In this document: positions 10,373 through 25,300 of the stretch, in pieces
Position numbering within the stretch: the first letter of the stretch is position 1
Layout: each line of letters opens with the position of its first letter
Translations under genes and position numbers: made by a program
Notes under the pieces: generated by a model
What the model was told of the DNA's origin: nothing
What the model saw: only the letters and a program-made list of their open reading frames with translations
Database searches by the model: none
Assembly: GCF_000524195.1 (NCBI RefSeq)
Contig: NW_020170511.1
Location: 32,085 to 96,084, forward strand
Direction: 5' to 3'
Length of the DNA stretch: 64,000 bases
From: Echinococcus granulosus
Taxonomy: Eukaryota > Platyhelminthes > Cestoda > Cyclophyllidea > Taeniidae

Positions 10373-13300
10373 ATGGCAACGCTGTCCTCTCCCACCGCTG
10401 ACCCAAAAATCCACATTTGTATCTCCCTCGAATGGGATGAAAAACAAGGAGAGGGTAAACGATCATGGCCTGGGCATTTTCGAAAGCCTTTCATGCATTA
10501 TAAAAGGTAGCATCTTTTGCAACACAAGTGCTTCCTCCCTCGACTTTATAATTTTTTTCCCTTATTTGTGTTGTAAACGTATTCTGGTTTGTGTTTTACG
10601 AGTGACTTTTTAAGTTTCGTACATGTTTTCCTAATTTTTTGATTTATTTTTGCATTTTTGAAGTAGGGCAGATCTTATTTTGCCCTGCATAGAAAAGTTA
10701 TGTGTTCTTAGCAATTGATATGTATAATTATGTTAGTGTACACTTCTTAATCTTTAAACTTTTTGTGTGCTTAGTTTTTCCTTCTTCTAACCTATGCATT
10801 CCTGTTTTTTATGTTGCATTTTATAACCATTACTAACATATTTAATTACCTACAATCAATATGGTAAAAATAGTAGCTAGTTTGCAAAACTACACTTGTT
10901 TTGTAGACACGCTTCTAGACTTTATAGCTTGATTACACATTTTTGATTTTGCACCTTACAGACCGGTTTTACTTTGCAATCAGCAACGGGGTTCCGCCTT
11001 CTTCTACCAACGTCCACATTTTCTCCATCGATGATGCACTTGTCTACGAAAAGTTGGTCCTCTGCCTTTATTCGTATATAAACCTTGTTTTTAAGATTCT
11101 ATGACGATTTTGGACCCTTTAATCTTGCCCAAATCTATCGGTACTGCCGGAAGGTGAACAAGAAATTAAAGGCTTCTGCTCTCTCAAACAATAGAATTGT
11201 TCATTGCACATCTACAGAAATCACAAAGCGCACCAATGCTGCCTTTCTTGTCGGATGCTACCAGATCATTTACCTTAATCGCTTGGCTGATGAGGCCTAT
11301 AAATATCTTTTGTTTGACAAGTATCGGACATTTATTCCTTATCGGTAGGTTATATTATATAATGCTAACTTGAGTTTCCAAAAGCGTTTTACCATCAGTT
11401 TATTGGGTAAAAAAAACTCTTAGGAGCTTTCTTAATTAGTTATTTGCGTTTTATCTTCACACGCTTGGAGACTTTTTATTGCTCGTAAATCATTTTCGAC
11501 ACCCTACTTTACAACGACCCAAAAATGGCACGTTGTAAATACATTCATTATCTATTGAGGTAAGGCTTTTGGAGGAATAAAGTGAATCCCATTGTTCACC
11601 CGCTATAGTACTAAAGTTTGCTCAAGAAAACCTTGATGAAATGGAATAACTTTGCCTAGTTCTTTTGGCACTGATGTAGGAAATTGTCAAGATAGATTTC
11701 TAGCATAGGTTTGTCCCCACATACCCAGATCAGACATGCCGTCGGCATCACAGTCATTCAAATTATCGTTAAGTTAATAGAATTATTTGGTTGATGGGTA
11801 ACCGCTGGTCGGATTTTGCTGCACGATCATAGTAATCCTTCCTTTTGTGTGGGCCCGGTCCTCCTTGTTATGAAGCTAGGAAATGGCTTTGGAATAACAC
11901 GTTTTAGTACAGAAAATCTTGGATGATAAATACTTAAAAGATATGGGAAAGTCAAATCAACTCAAAACGAAGCACAACCCCCACCAATCACCTTGTTTGT
12001 TGCGCCTATAACCAACTCATTATCCAATTATACCTTATCTGCACAAACTATGAATTCAAATTATGCACAGAATATATGAAGGAGGTATGACAACTCACGG
12101 TTGTTTTGGATTTAAATAGCCCATTCATTAACCTCTTGCTGAGCACGTTTATCATTGCGAACTTCCCAGTATAGGTTAATGTGCGTCACAAGTTTAACTA
12201 AACGCCATTGGCTTTGTGCAAACGAGTAAAAAATCTAATTATTTTCTGTGGCACACAAATGAACCTAAACTCAGGCGCACAAACAAATTCATTAAGCGCT
12301 TCATTCACTCGTCACTATGACTCTTGCTTTCCGCATGTTTCTATGGGTGTAGATGAGATATTACTAATTAAATTTAGGTCAATACTATATGAGTGCAGTT
12401 GTGAGTTTTCCAATGTCACAGCTACTACCACAATTGCATCCTCATATATAGAGAAAGATTTAAAATTCCCTTTGCCTTTTACAAAGCCAACTAGAGACAT
12501 AAATTTTAATCGCTAATCAGCTTAGCTACCCTTCAGAACATTCAATCATTAGATAAAATCTTTTTGCACTTATTATTCAAAAAAATGCTCAAAACTTATT
12601 CTTCTGAGAGGGACCAATGGTAAATAGTTTTATATTGTTTAAAGGGCAGCTAGGCACAGGACAGTTCAGCACCAGGAATAAGAAAGTAGGAAACTCTCTC
12701 CCCCCTGCTCTTTGAAAGCAAAAAAAGAGGTCTGAAAAGACTCGCCAAACGATATAACACTATTTCTGCCGCTCAACCAAATGTGGTAGGTCTAGCTTAA
12801 GTACGAGATCCCAAAATTAAGACCAACCTGTATTTAAATTTGCACTGTGAGATTCCACTAAGGTTAAAGGTCACATAATAACTTGAGTTCCACTTTTCTC
12901 TTTTTTACTCAAACACACACTCAAACACCTAATCCAAGTTATTTGTAAAAAAAATTTGATTTGAAATTCCAAATGTTTATAGTGGAGTTATGGGATTTGG
13001 CGTTGGATCGATCCTTTGGGAGGAGATATTAATGCTTTTATGAGATAAAAAAAACACATAAGGAGGCCATAAAAAGTAGTACGGCACCCAGCATGCACGT
13101 AAGCATTTCTGTTGGTTAAAAAAGCACAACAGATGCCAAATGCCTCATGTAAGAAGCTAACCTAGAGACACTCATTGTTCACAAATATGTATATTTTTCA
13201 TAGCTCCCTCAACTATTTATTTGGTTGGTTTACTCCTTTATAGATGGATAGTGGCCCAGTATGTCTGTCTATTCCTTCCTTCACTAGTCTAAAACCAGTC

Positions 13301-16300
13301 ATTTTTAGTCGATGAGAAGACCCCGCATTACACATTGTAGCACAGTTTTTCCCGAGAAGTTATTATTAAACAGATTTGTCCTTTGTACTGACAGGATTAA
13401 TGATATAAAAAAGAATTCAATTTCAAAAAATTTCACTTTTGGGAGGAAGTAGGAATGCGGCTGTTAGTGTGGACTATCTTATTTATTATCAGAGTTGGAC
13501 TAAGAAGGGAGAAGCAGCTTGCATTAGCTTGCCACGATGCAAATCGTGTTGTATCCAGGATTTTCGCAATATGCCTTTCCAGTATGCACACATCTTCGAG
13601 GAAACATTTCCCACTACCACTTATAGTCTGTGTATTCAAAATACATACATTTGCTTATTTGGTGATAAGAAAGTATTTTTACATAATGGGTGCATAATTC
13701 TGGTGTGATATCAAAGTGAATTACCTAAGCTGTACTTAAGCGGCCATAAATTCAACAGTTGCATATTGCAGCATAATGCCAGACTCATTAAATAAAATTG
13801 CTGCATAATTTTGCGTCGTCATTGCTTCTCGTGGATCGCAGGATTCTCATTTACTCGCGTAAAACATTGCAGACACCAATGCACAAAATAAACTACTTTC
13901 TTAATTAGTTTGATAAAGCGTTTGTACACATGAAATGTTTAATTCACTGTAAAATGCCATTTTCTTTAGGAATTTTGACTACATTCACCAAATGTGCATT
14001 TTTTAAGGGGCATATTGTCTTATTTGAAGACCACCACATCAAATCGAGCATGATTTGAATGTGTTGAGCGTCTAACCGGTTCAATTACACTAAATTTTCA
14101 AGCTTTTAAAATAATTTTGTTAAACTTATATTTTTGTAAACAGTTTACTGTGTAAACATGGTTTTTATAAACAAATGAGTATAAAAAAGGTCATTTAACT
14201 AGCAAAAGAGTAATAGCTAAACAGGCTTAGTAAAGAATAGATTTTCCATGTGCATAAGTAAAATTTTGTCACAATTTGGGACCATAAGTCCATCAAAGAA
14301 ACCTTCAAGTCACATGGCTGGCTGATTTGGACATTATTTTATCAGGCAGAAACAAACACAGTAATTGGGCAATAATTAGTAGCAAAATCAGTAATGCGAC
14401 GTAAATCGTGTATTTTTTTAAAGAAAAAAGTTGACGTCTTATGCATTATATGCATTTCAGAGACGCCAGTTCGGGACCTTCCTACTACGATCTCAATCTA
14501 CTAGACTGTCTTCGAGCCGTACAAAAGGTCTGTTTGCTATCCTCACTTCTCGGTAAAATAAAAAATTATGCATGTTGACATGAAATTAACATGAAATCGG
14601 GTAATGAAATCAGCCACCCATATTATTGTTTTATAGATTTACTTTTTCTCCTGAAGAATTTTTAGGCTTTCACTACAAAAGGAATGCTTTATTCGCAACT
14701 TTGCTTTTACCGACATTCGAGACTAAATGTCCAAACTTCGTATAGAAAAACTACGTTATTCCGTGGAAAAGGCGTATATTTGGTCCCACTTTGTTTTTAT
14801 GACAACTCATTTCCTTTAATCTCAATAAGTTTTAGTTTTGCGCTTAACTTACTACTTATTGTACTATTTGAATAAAAAGAAATATCCATTTGTAAAGTCT
14901 AAGGTGTAACTTTGCACAAACAAGATAAATCCATTTCTGAGACCTTTCTGGTTTATAAAGGTTATTTTATGTCACTTGCTATGTAGCGAAGTAAACGCTT
15001 CCCCTAAGTTTACAGGTGTCACTGATAACTCAGTGGTCAGCTGCGTTGACATCCCTTCTGAATGACAAATATTCGGCTCGGTTAAAGCATATTGGCTGTC
15101 TTCCATCAGTAAAAGTAAATCATATCCATAGCCCCCAATTCTTCATTTGGCAAGCATCTGACTGCTAACGGGTTTAGCGAAAATGGGGATAAAATTGGCT
15201 AATTCACAAACAAGACTGGTGCTTTTTGTTATAAATTGTTCTCCTTATGCCTCCCCTCTTCTACGCCATTACTTTCGCCGATAAGTTAGTGCAATTGCTT
15301 TGAAGTAAACACTTCAACGTGTAACTCTTTAACAAAGTAAACGTTTGAACAAGTTCCTTTTGATGCCTAATCTGACCTTTTGAATGCATGTATTACTACA
15401 ATTATAAGCAGTTTTTAAAGAAACCACCCATGTTAATAAGTGAAAGTTGAACCTAACAACCAGATCATTAAAAGACGTTCTTGGTTAAAATTATATATTT
15501 AAACACAAATCTTTCAGTGACAAAAATGGGTCGAGAAGGGCGGTAGGCCTCCTTTTCACCCTACATTGCAGATCAAATGGATGAATTAAGAATGAGAATT
15601 AATTAAGGCGTTTAATTAAAAGCGCATCATATTTTAACGCCAAAATATTTTAAAATGGCGAATATGAAGGGTAGCAAAATGTAGCAATTCTACTGAAGTC
15701 CTTTTCTAAAATATGGCTGCATTTCCTGACGAGCGAAGATTTTCGTACACCTAAGTAGGTGAGTACTTCTACATGATGAAACTCTGGGTAAGCCCTGAAG
15801 ACGTAATAAGGCATCCAACCTGCGAAGCAAAAAGTCATGGCGACCCTTCTGCTTGGACCGTCGTGAACCATTAATCGTGGGTGGTACAGACGTAGTTGGC
15901 ATTGTTTAATTCCGCATCATCTACGAGGCAAATTGCGTAGAAAAGTGTTTCATTCAGGATATTTTTCCGCATGAGGTCTATTCTGTGCGTCAGCCTCTTT
16001 TTGGAGAAAGAAGGTCAGGAGGAGGGTAGGTGCAATGCCTCCAGATTACACTATAAAGCGCTTTTTCAATAGCAAAAAAGGGCCGTTATCTAAACATTAG
16101 TTTAAAGTAAATTTATTTTAGCATGGAAAGACTAAATATTGAAGGGGAACAAAAATCATTGAATATTTTATTCACCTAAATAGTTTTTATGTGTTGATTA
16201 CCTGACCTTAGGTGATCATAAGTCCTAAAAGAGGATAAAATTACACCTCAGCGGTAATCTACATAGCTAATGGTGTTCATGATTTATGACATAGTAGGAA

Positions 16301-19300
16301 TGGAAAAGACCTTTTTTGAGGACAAACTTTAACATCTAGGGGAATCAAATGCAGTGGCATTTAATACTACCGAATTTCACATCCTGTGGCTTATTGACCC
16401 TCCAAATTCCCATCTTCACTCTATAACAGTGACGTTGCTTTTTTTCCCGCATCCTCATACATTCTCACTACAAACGACTCTTGTGCGTCATCAAAATGAA
16501 AGAAAATCTCCATTCACTTATTCGCGTTCTTTTTTGTTCCTTGGGATAACTTCCTAAATTTACAGAACTCTAATTTTACAAACCTTCCTTTTAGCACTTA
16601 AAAAATGATTTGGTGACATTTGTATTTTCATACTTGATCTGTCAACAATGGTCCCTCTAATTTTGCATTTGGTGGAACACATCCTGAGTACTCAACAGGC
16701 AAAGAGATAGAATTTTGTATTTTATGTCTAAATTTAAGACCCGCAACAAAGCACCAGGATTTTAGCATTGCCCAGCCATTGGTTTGGAGTGCTTTACTTT
16801 GCTTCGTTCTCATTCTACCAGTTAGTCTTATGTCCCTAACCTGATCACATGAGCATAATTCTGGTTACCCATATTAAATGCAACTTTTTCAAAGGTATGA
16901 CCTTTGCATTTATGCTTTAATGGCAAACAGCCGTCAGAGCATTTTTGTAATACTTCGCCTATTTTTTATTGCTAATATTTATTCAATTAATTGGCGCTTC
17001 ATGTGTCTACTGTTCACAGGAAAACGCGTAGTCGGTTACACCGAAACATGAAATTTTAGGTCTTGGAGTTGCGTACGCACACCCTTATACAAAAACTTGA
17101 GGCAGAAAGTGAGAAGGAAATTGACCACCACCAATTGAATGCTTCATTTTTAATGTGACATCAGTACTACCAAACTGACTAATGTAACTGCTGCTTGAGA
17201 AGTACCTTATTGTTTCCAACTCAACCGATCTACTTACAACATACTACGTGGCACAATTTCTTATCACAAAGTAGTCCAGTGAGCACAGGTCATTTTTTTC
17301 CAGTATCTGACCCAGACACTGAGGCTATGGCACCACTTTTGTATGATGCCAGTAACTCAAGTACTTCATTTGTTTGTTTGAGATTTCTCGAAAATTTCCG
17401 ATTTTTTGACATTTTCATCCAAATTCTACTTTAAACAGGATATAAAAGCTTATAAAAGCAGTGTTTTAGGATACGATAAAGTTGTTTTCAGCCAGCTCTT
17501 AGCCTCGTTACCTAGGTTATACCTTGTCTCCATTGTTTTCCCCCTTTCTAAGGTTTATCTTTAGACAAAGTTGGTTTTTTGAGAGGCTAGTTTTACAACT
17601 ATTCATATACAAATAATCCATTGCGCAGTTTTTAAGTAATTACTGTTCAGTGAAAACTAGCCAAATGTCTGGCATCTTTCTGATTTCATAAAAAATTACT
17701 GCACCGTGTTATCAACCCACCATTCCATATACTTTATAATTTACAAACAGTACAAAAAAAATCACAGATGTAAATGTCCCACCTAAACGAGGTTGGTAAT
17801 GGCATAGATGAATGCATCCGATATCAACTTTTTGCCACTAAAGAAGGAAGAACCATTTTGTGAAGAGGAGGTTGATAACAAAGCTACATTAATGAAAACA
17901 ATCCATTCATGGAAATTTCGCCCTTGTTCTTGTGATTCGTAGGCCTGAGGGCAGTCCTACTGCCAGTCAAGGCCACGGGTGAAGTCATGCCCACGTCTTC
18001 TGCAGACCAGTGGGAAAAAGAAAATTCGGTCGTTCATTCAGTTGCTTGGATTCACGTGATGTTCCTACTAATTTTTGTTTTAGCCTTAGGAAGCCTAAAG
18101 TTAGTTTTAGCATTTTCCACTAAGGAAGATTCGCCAATTACGTCACTGAATGTGATGCATTTAAGAGGCCAAAATTTCACATGCAAACGTAATTGTATCA
18201 TTTTGTTAATTTTATGCTCGCAGAACTGCTGCAAAGCCTATAGTTTTTGTAAATAAATTTCATTGGTATGATGAGGCTATTTATTTACCCTAAAATACTT
18301 TAATCCACTGAGTACTTTTCCTTGTTTAACCTATTCAAATTTGGCATACATAGACAATGATTTGTAGAATGGATCAGTTTTCATGCATAAATTCGCATGG
18401 ATCTACAAATTCAAAAGTCGTTGCTAAATAAAGCACAAACAGTGACAACCACAATAGCAATCATGCTCACGGCATGGTTCTACATTTTCAGTGTTAGAGA
18501 AATGTTTTTGATGCAAGACACTTAGAAATGGCTTTACAGGCAGTCAGTGGCTGTGAGAAAATAAGGAGGAGTCCTAAATTAGAAGATAGTTTGCTCCTCA
18601 AATAAATATAGTGGAGTTTGTAGCTAATGCATCAAAATAAAACATTTATCTTAGTTAGCCAAACCGGAAATTTTTAAAGTTTACCACTTCCTAGGATTCT
18701 AAAAAGATATGAAAATCTGAGTTGTATTGACATAAATGCAAACTACTCGTTTTTAATCAATGAAAACTTTTGCAAAAATTATGTATTATTATCAAGAAAA
18801 TGCATCCGGTATGGATGTAGTGGGCAATGACAAGACCGAGTCTTCTCTGAAGCCGCTGTAAGGTGTATGCCTCTACAGAGACCTTTAGTATAAGCACTTA
18901 TTGCACCGGAATGGTGATAGTAAATGTAGTGATTGAAGAGTCCGTGTTGTTAGGTAGGAAAATTAAGTAACTGTTGTTTGCTTATGGTATTACTGTCATA
19001 GCTGCTGTTTAATTTTCGGAATGAATCTTCTAACATAGGATTCTGAAGAATTCAAAGCAGCAAGCCTGGGTATTGTCACGTCTATTGCAGGTTTGGTTAT
19101 TCTCTCCAAAATCGTACAAAAGAGCCAATTCTTACCAAAACAATCACTTTTCATACTTAATTATGAATAGTTGCACAATTTTTGTGTCTCCACTTTATGA
19201 TCTACGTCGCTTAACTCAATTTTGACCCATGATATTACTTTGTCATCACCACAGAGGAGATGCTTTCGACGCAGGACAGAAGAAACTAATTTTTAACAAA

Positions 19301-22300
19301 ATAGAATACATTAAAACTTAAGGGCTAGGCAATGCACATAAGATTGCTTGGGTTAAAACTCGATCCAAAGGTGGACACACTTTGCAAAGGCTTTATCCTT
19401 ACGCAATGGATCCGAATTAATACCATCGTACCTAATCATTCTCCTTTTAGGCCGTTCGCTTGGGCTTCCTAGATTTCGACAATTTCGACCTGGAAGACTA
19501 CGAGTATAATGAAGTGGGTTTTCCACAACATCATCCTAACTAAATGTTCATTTTACTCATCCACGGCAATCTTTTCATGTTTTTACAGAAAGTAGAAAAT
19601 GGTGATCTTAGCTGGATTGTACCGAATAAATTCATCGCATTCTCTGGGCCTCATACACGAACAATGATTGATAATGGTAAGGCTTCTTATATATGGTCCA
19701 AATCGTGTGAGAGGTTTTACAACTTACTTTACTTGCCAAAGAACAATGCTCCTAACGCGGTTTGTTTGAGTCACATGTACGAGTCCTCCCAGTTCAATCT
19801 AACCACTGCTCATCAGGGAGCTCCTCTGAACTTGTCACAAAAGATCTTATGATACCTTAAATAGAAAAGCATTTTCAATGGTTTTTTAACTACAGTTATT
19901 TATGATCTGATTTTGGAGTTTTTAATCAGTGCATGAACTTTTGAAAACCTTATTTGGTTATTTTTAATAAAACAGCTTATTGACAAATTTCCTTACAATT
20001 TATTGCTATTTTTTTCTAAGAGTTATCTAGTAAGAAACATTTTGTAGCCACATGAAACCGGGTTTGGCAGAAGTAAACAGGCCTGCTTCCTCTCATTCAT
20101 TCCGCTCATGTGATCTGATTCCAGGCTATCTTATGCACGCACCAGAGTTTTATCTGCCGTACTTTCGAAAGAACAATGTCACCAACGTGATTCGTCTGAA
20201 TCAGAAGATGTACGAGTCAAATCGATTCACTCGAGCCGGTATCGCTCATCACGATCTCTTCTTTCCTGATGGTACTGTACCCACCAAGGCCATTACTCTG
20301 CAATTTCTTGACATATGCGAAAGTGCTCCGGGAGCCATCGCTGTTCATTGCAAAGGTAATGTAGTCTTTAAATTGTGCAGAGGTTTTGAATGGCTGGAGT
20401 ACGTATTTTGGCAGTTATTAATCCCCCAAACGTCGTGCCATTTCTGAAATATAGATTTTAGGTTTTATGGTGTAGTGATAAAGTGCAGCATCAGCTTTAA
20501 AATGGCTTAACTTAAAGGCATTGTAGACTTATGCAACAATGTCAGCTTTTCGCTCCTAAAGGAACATTTCTCTTAGTCCTAAAATGCCAGTTTTCTAAGA
20601 CAAGGAAAGCATATTTACAAAAGAATGGGATGTAGCAAAGTTGAGGCGTTTTTAAATTATGCGCGATTAGCATTCCTTCAGGAATAAACGGAACCTGGTC
20701 GATGAAGATTTTGTCAATCTTTCTTGACTGCAATGATTGAACGAAAGATTTTGCAAACAGCTTCGAATTTCAAAAACCCAAAGTTTTTTCCAATAACTTA
20801 CTGCCTTAGAAGTGAAGGAAACATCATCATAGCACAAAAAATTCATTCCTTTTTGTGAACTTTTGCAATATTTCCTACGCCGTTTATCAGATTAGTCTAT
20901 TTGTGTCTAGGTTAGCTTTCGTAGGTGTCAAACCAGCTTTGGGTATTCGAAACAATTTTTTTACCAAAGCTTTAAAAAGCGGGGACATTTGGAGCCTTGT
21001 TTTTATCTATTCCTGTATCATTTGAAGAAAACTACTTTCTCCCACCGAGTCCACTGCTTTGTCGTTACCCCTTTAAGGTTTATTAAACGCGATGGTAACC
21101 TTGGAACATTTTTTTGGAAATAGGCAGGTAATTCGTCATTCCTGACTACTTTAAAGCGTCAACATTTATCTGATCTTTTGATTTAGAAATAACTAAAGTA
21201 GACAACGGACAAAGGCTCCTTTTAAAAAAATTTGGTTGGTCAAAAAAGCCGAGCGCGACTATGAACTGGGTTTTTCAATAAACTTTATTATATATTTGAG
21301 GCTAGGCGGGGCTTCTGTACCACTTAATATTTTTTACTAGAGAAAACTCCTGAGCGCTGAGCATCTATTAAAACCGCTTAAAATGCACCTGAAAAGGTAG
21401 AAATGGCCTAGATTAAGCTTTTAACATATTCTACAATGTCAAAGTTTGGCAAGTCGCACCCTATTTTTTTTCGGGAACATTTTCATCAATGCAAAGTTCT
21501 GGAGGTCTAAGAACTGGGAAATCGAAAGCTGCGATTTCATCCAAGTTACTTTTATATGTTTACTACCAAGCAAAGCGACAGACATATTAAATGCATGCAC
21601 GACATAGGATTCTATAAATACGCTCATTAAGTAGGCGGTACAAGGCAGCCAAAAGGGTTTTAGACACTGATCGTAGGATATAAGTCCCAAGTACATAAAC
21701 TATGGTCGATTAAAACGAACATGAAATATCCAGTTTAGAATGACTTAATACTATCAATTCGTAGAAAAAATGGGCACTGATGTACCTAGGTAATACCACT
21801 GTATAAGAATAGGGAACGTAAACTTTGAGAAAACCGCAAAATTAAGAATTTTTTGTTTGGAACTGCCTCACTCGATCTGAACTTCTGCCGCACTATTGGC
21901 GATATTCACAGCATCTTAAAAGTCTCATTTAGAAAGACTTTTCTAAAAAGATGGTGGACTTGAGTCCAGGTTACTTTAAACGACTGATTTTAAAGTTAGC
22001 ATAAAATTCAATTAATGAGGTACTTATTCTATCCAAATTTGAGGAATCTAGCTTCAAAACTACCCTAAGATGAAGTGTGACTCTACTTAAGTGGGAATAT
22101 GTGGAGGGTCTTACCTGCAGCCTTGCTTTTTTAAAAAAAATTAAGAACATTAAGTCAGATGTGCCATCATAGACTCGTAAATTACTACCCGACTTCCCTT
22201 AGCTGTACTTTAAAACGCTCATTGCATGTGCATTTCTTTGCGAGTGCGAGGTTAAGGTTAGGTGGAAGGGTTTAAGGGCATTTTGAAATCGGTGAACTTT

Positions 22301-25300
22301 CCTGGCATATTAGCGATTCAGCTTTTTACTATTCTAGATTCTATCTACATCTAAATTGATTAAATACTTTTATAATGCTTTGTCTGTAATCTCTAACACA
22401 GGAAGGTCCTTGATCTCCTCAAGCATTCTCAGTTTGTGTGACCACTTCTTTGGAGTAGCATTGTCAAGTTTGGAAGTGAATTGCTGCCTCGTCTGTCATC
22501 GCCTTTTAGTTGGTCTAACTGGTGGGATAAATTTTGGGCAAGATTTGAAGGAAGCAGTTTGGGCCATTAATGAGTCCTTTGTTTATCCCAGTGCTAATAA
22601 TGATGTTGGAAATTAACCACCTTATGGAATGGGATAAGTTGATTACATTAAAGGTAGGTAAGGTTGGATCTGAAGCAGATTTTAAAGAGATCATTACGTT
22701 AATACTATGTGGGTAAAACGAGTGAAATGTAAAGGAAAGAAATGAGATAGCATTACCAATTGAAGTGCATTTTACTTGTGAACTTTGTTTTGAAGTTTAA
22801 GGCAAACCCACGTGCATTCGTCCGCTTATATTCGTACTTCGGTGAGGAACTTAGATAATAACAACTGTTGGAAAATATTTTTTACGTATCTTTACCATTT
22901 GCTGACGGATTGAAGAGATGTACTTATAAAATGCTAATCACTTCTACGTAAATAATTCTAATCTTGTCTGTTTTAGCAGTCAAAAATTCACTGCTATGTA
23001 GGGGGGGTTACTAGTCAATCTAATTTTCTTCTTCAAAAAAAGAACCACATAGAAGTGTTGTTTAAACCAAGTTACTTGTTTGGAGTTAAATGCCAAAATT
23101 ATCTGGAGAGACGGAAGTTTTTGTCAGAGCAACTAAAGCTTAAAGAGGCAATTTAAACCACAGCGTGTTCACCCATGCACAAATATTTGCAGTAACTATA
23201 CCATTTTGAAAGAGTTGCAAAAAAAAAACAAAAATTTGTCCCTAAACACCCATTCTGAAACTCACAGAAGGAGTGCTGGTTCCGCTTTTATTGTTTTACT
23301 AATCTAAACTTTAGCTAATGACCGATTGAAAACCCTAGGATGTAATTTTACCCACAAATTGTTACCATGGGAGAACAATGAAAAATTACCCCAAATTGCA
23401 TCCAGAAAAAGTGGAAACACTAAACAAACTATAAAAATTAAGCATGCTTTACAATTTACGGGGTGATACTAAAACTTCTTCCCTTCTTTAAAGACCGTGA
23501 CATCATATGCGGTTTTGGAAAGTAATAAGCTACCTTGAAATGAAGGCAGTAGCAAGCAAAGAAGCGGAATGGGAAGGTGGCGTTGAAAGCATGATCTTTT
23601 GCCCAACATGATAAAATTTTTCCCTTACAAATTTATCTGTGGGCGATATTGGAGATGTAGACGTCTGAGGAAGCCTAAATGTATGTAAAACCTCGAGGAG
23701 GGAGAAAATTTGAAACTGCCAATAAGAGAAGAATGGGTGTTAACGAGTCTGTCAAAAGGCACCACGAGGGTATTAGATATCCTCACACTAATTCACCGCA
23801 GCCATAAGATCGTTTGAAATTTCCAAACACTTTTTTTAACATGATCTGGCATCTTTTGATGTAAAGTTATTGAAAACATCCAAGGGGAAGTACAATTTCT
23901 TCGAAGTGATTAGCTTAAATTTCAGTGACTATTTTGCCTATTTTGTGTCCTTTTTTCTCACTGAAAAATTGAGCAATTTTTGCCGAGTTCCTCTGGGGAT
24001 GGAATTAGTTTTTAGCACTTTAGCTATCAAACTTGATAGCTTTAAGCTCTTTTTACAAGGTGCTATTGTTTTAGGTAACAACAAGTCCAATGTGAGGAGC
24101 TCATCCCGCTATTTTTTTTGCCTTTAATACGCAAGCCCTTCTTAGCTAGTCTTAATACTGTAAAAAATTCAGTCATGTGAAAGTTTTTCACGAAACGTTT
24201 ATGCATTTGGGTTGAATACAACCATTTTGGAGATTATTAAATCCGCTCTGTTCGCCTATAAAATTTCTACGGAATCTTATCAGCACAGCATCAAGAGCGT
24301 ATGGCGTTCACTAGCTGTAGGGTAGTAGGACGCTGTTTCTTTCTCCCCAATTGCACTTACCGTACACAGGCCAAAGTCTCAAATATTTTCTAATGAAATA
24401 GGAGAAGACTTAATGAGAAAATCAGATGAGCTTGAAGAATGCGTCCCTTAAGTTGCTTCTAGGGATTTTCTGCGAGTATTTTGGTCTACTGTTTGCAGTC
24501 GTAAAAACAGTGGAACAACCCTAAGACATCTTTTCGATTTAACAAAAGTGGTAACGTATAAAGGCACTTTTACTAGCTTATTTTTGACGTAGTCATAAAA
24601 ATGGCTGCAAAATGTTCATAAATCTACCACTTTTTAAGTTCTCAAAATAGCCAGATCGGTTATTGTATTATTACGACCACTTTCCAAATGCAACCGAATG
24701 CATCTTGTTTGCAGTGAAAGTTCATTTTGGGGAATTCGATCATAACCTACTTCTTCTAGACTCTATTTTTGTGATTCCAAATCCATGTATATAGGTGTAG
24801 AGGTGCGCCAGAGGTTTTTAGTTTTACCTACCGGTCAGTTATTCTATTTTTAACATTCCATGTACCAAAATTCGTGTACAAATTCGAGAGCAAACAGCGT
24901 TCTTATAAACAAATAATAAAACCTGGCCATGAGGAAATTTTAAAATACCAAATTAAAGGTGCTTTACCGTTTAAATAAGGCTCTATGAAGTGCAGTTGGA
25001 TAAAATTAAAAAAGAGGGAGTCTACAAACTTGTAGAAGTTTGACAGCTTCTCATTGCTGCAGCTAATGAACAATGTTTGGCTCAGAAATCGAGTAATGTG
25101 AGACGACACAAATCAGCGCAGAATGTTCACAAAGGATTTTAAATTATTTTGTTCTGGTATTAAATTCAATCATTCGAGCGTGATAACGAAATCCGTCCTA
25201 AGTAATTTTGTGTGCTCCTTCAGCTGGTCTGGGTCGAACGGGAACATTGATAGGTTGCTACCTGATGAGGCATTACCATTTTACGGCACCCGAGGCAATA

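Noticed and set aside
15650..15902. Two overlapping - strand frames in CDC14 intron 4 as another repeat copy
   Set aside because: Attempted alignment with the repeat at 9547-9755 gave only scattered short matches.
22356..22616. + strand frame in CDC14 intron 7 with [12 protein letters not shown]
   Set aside because: No family match, no convincing splice sites, and it lies in an intron spanned by secure exons.
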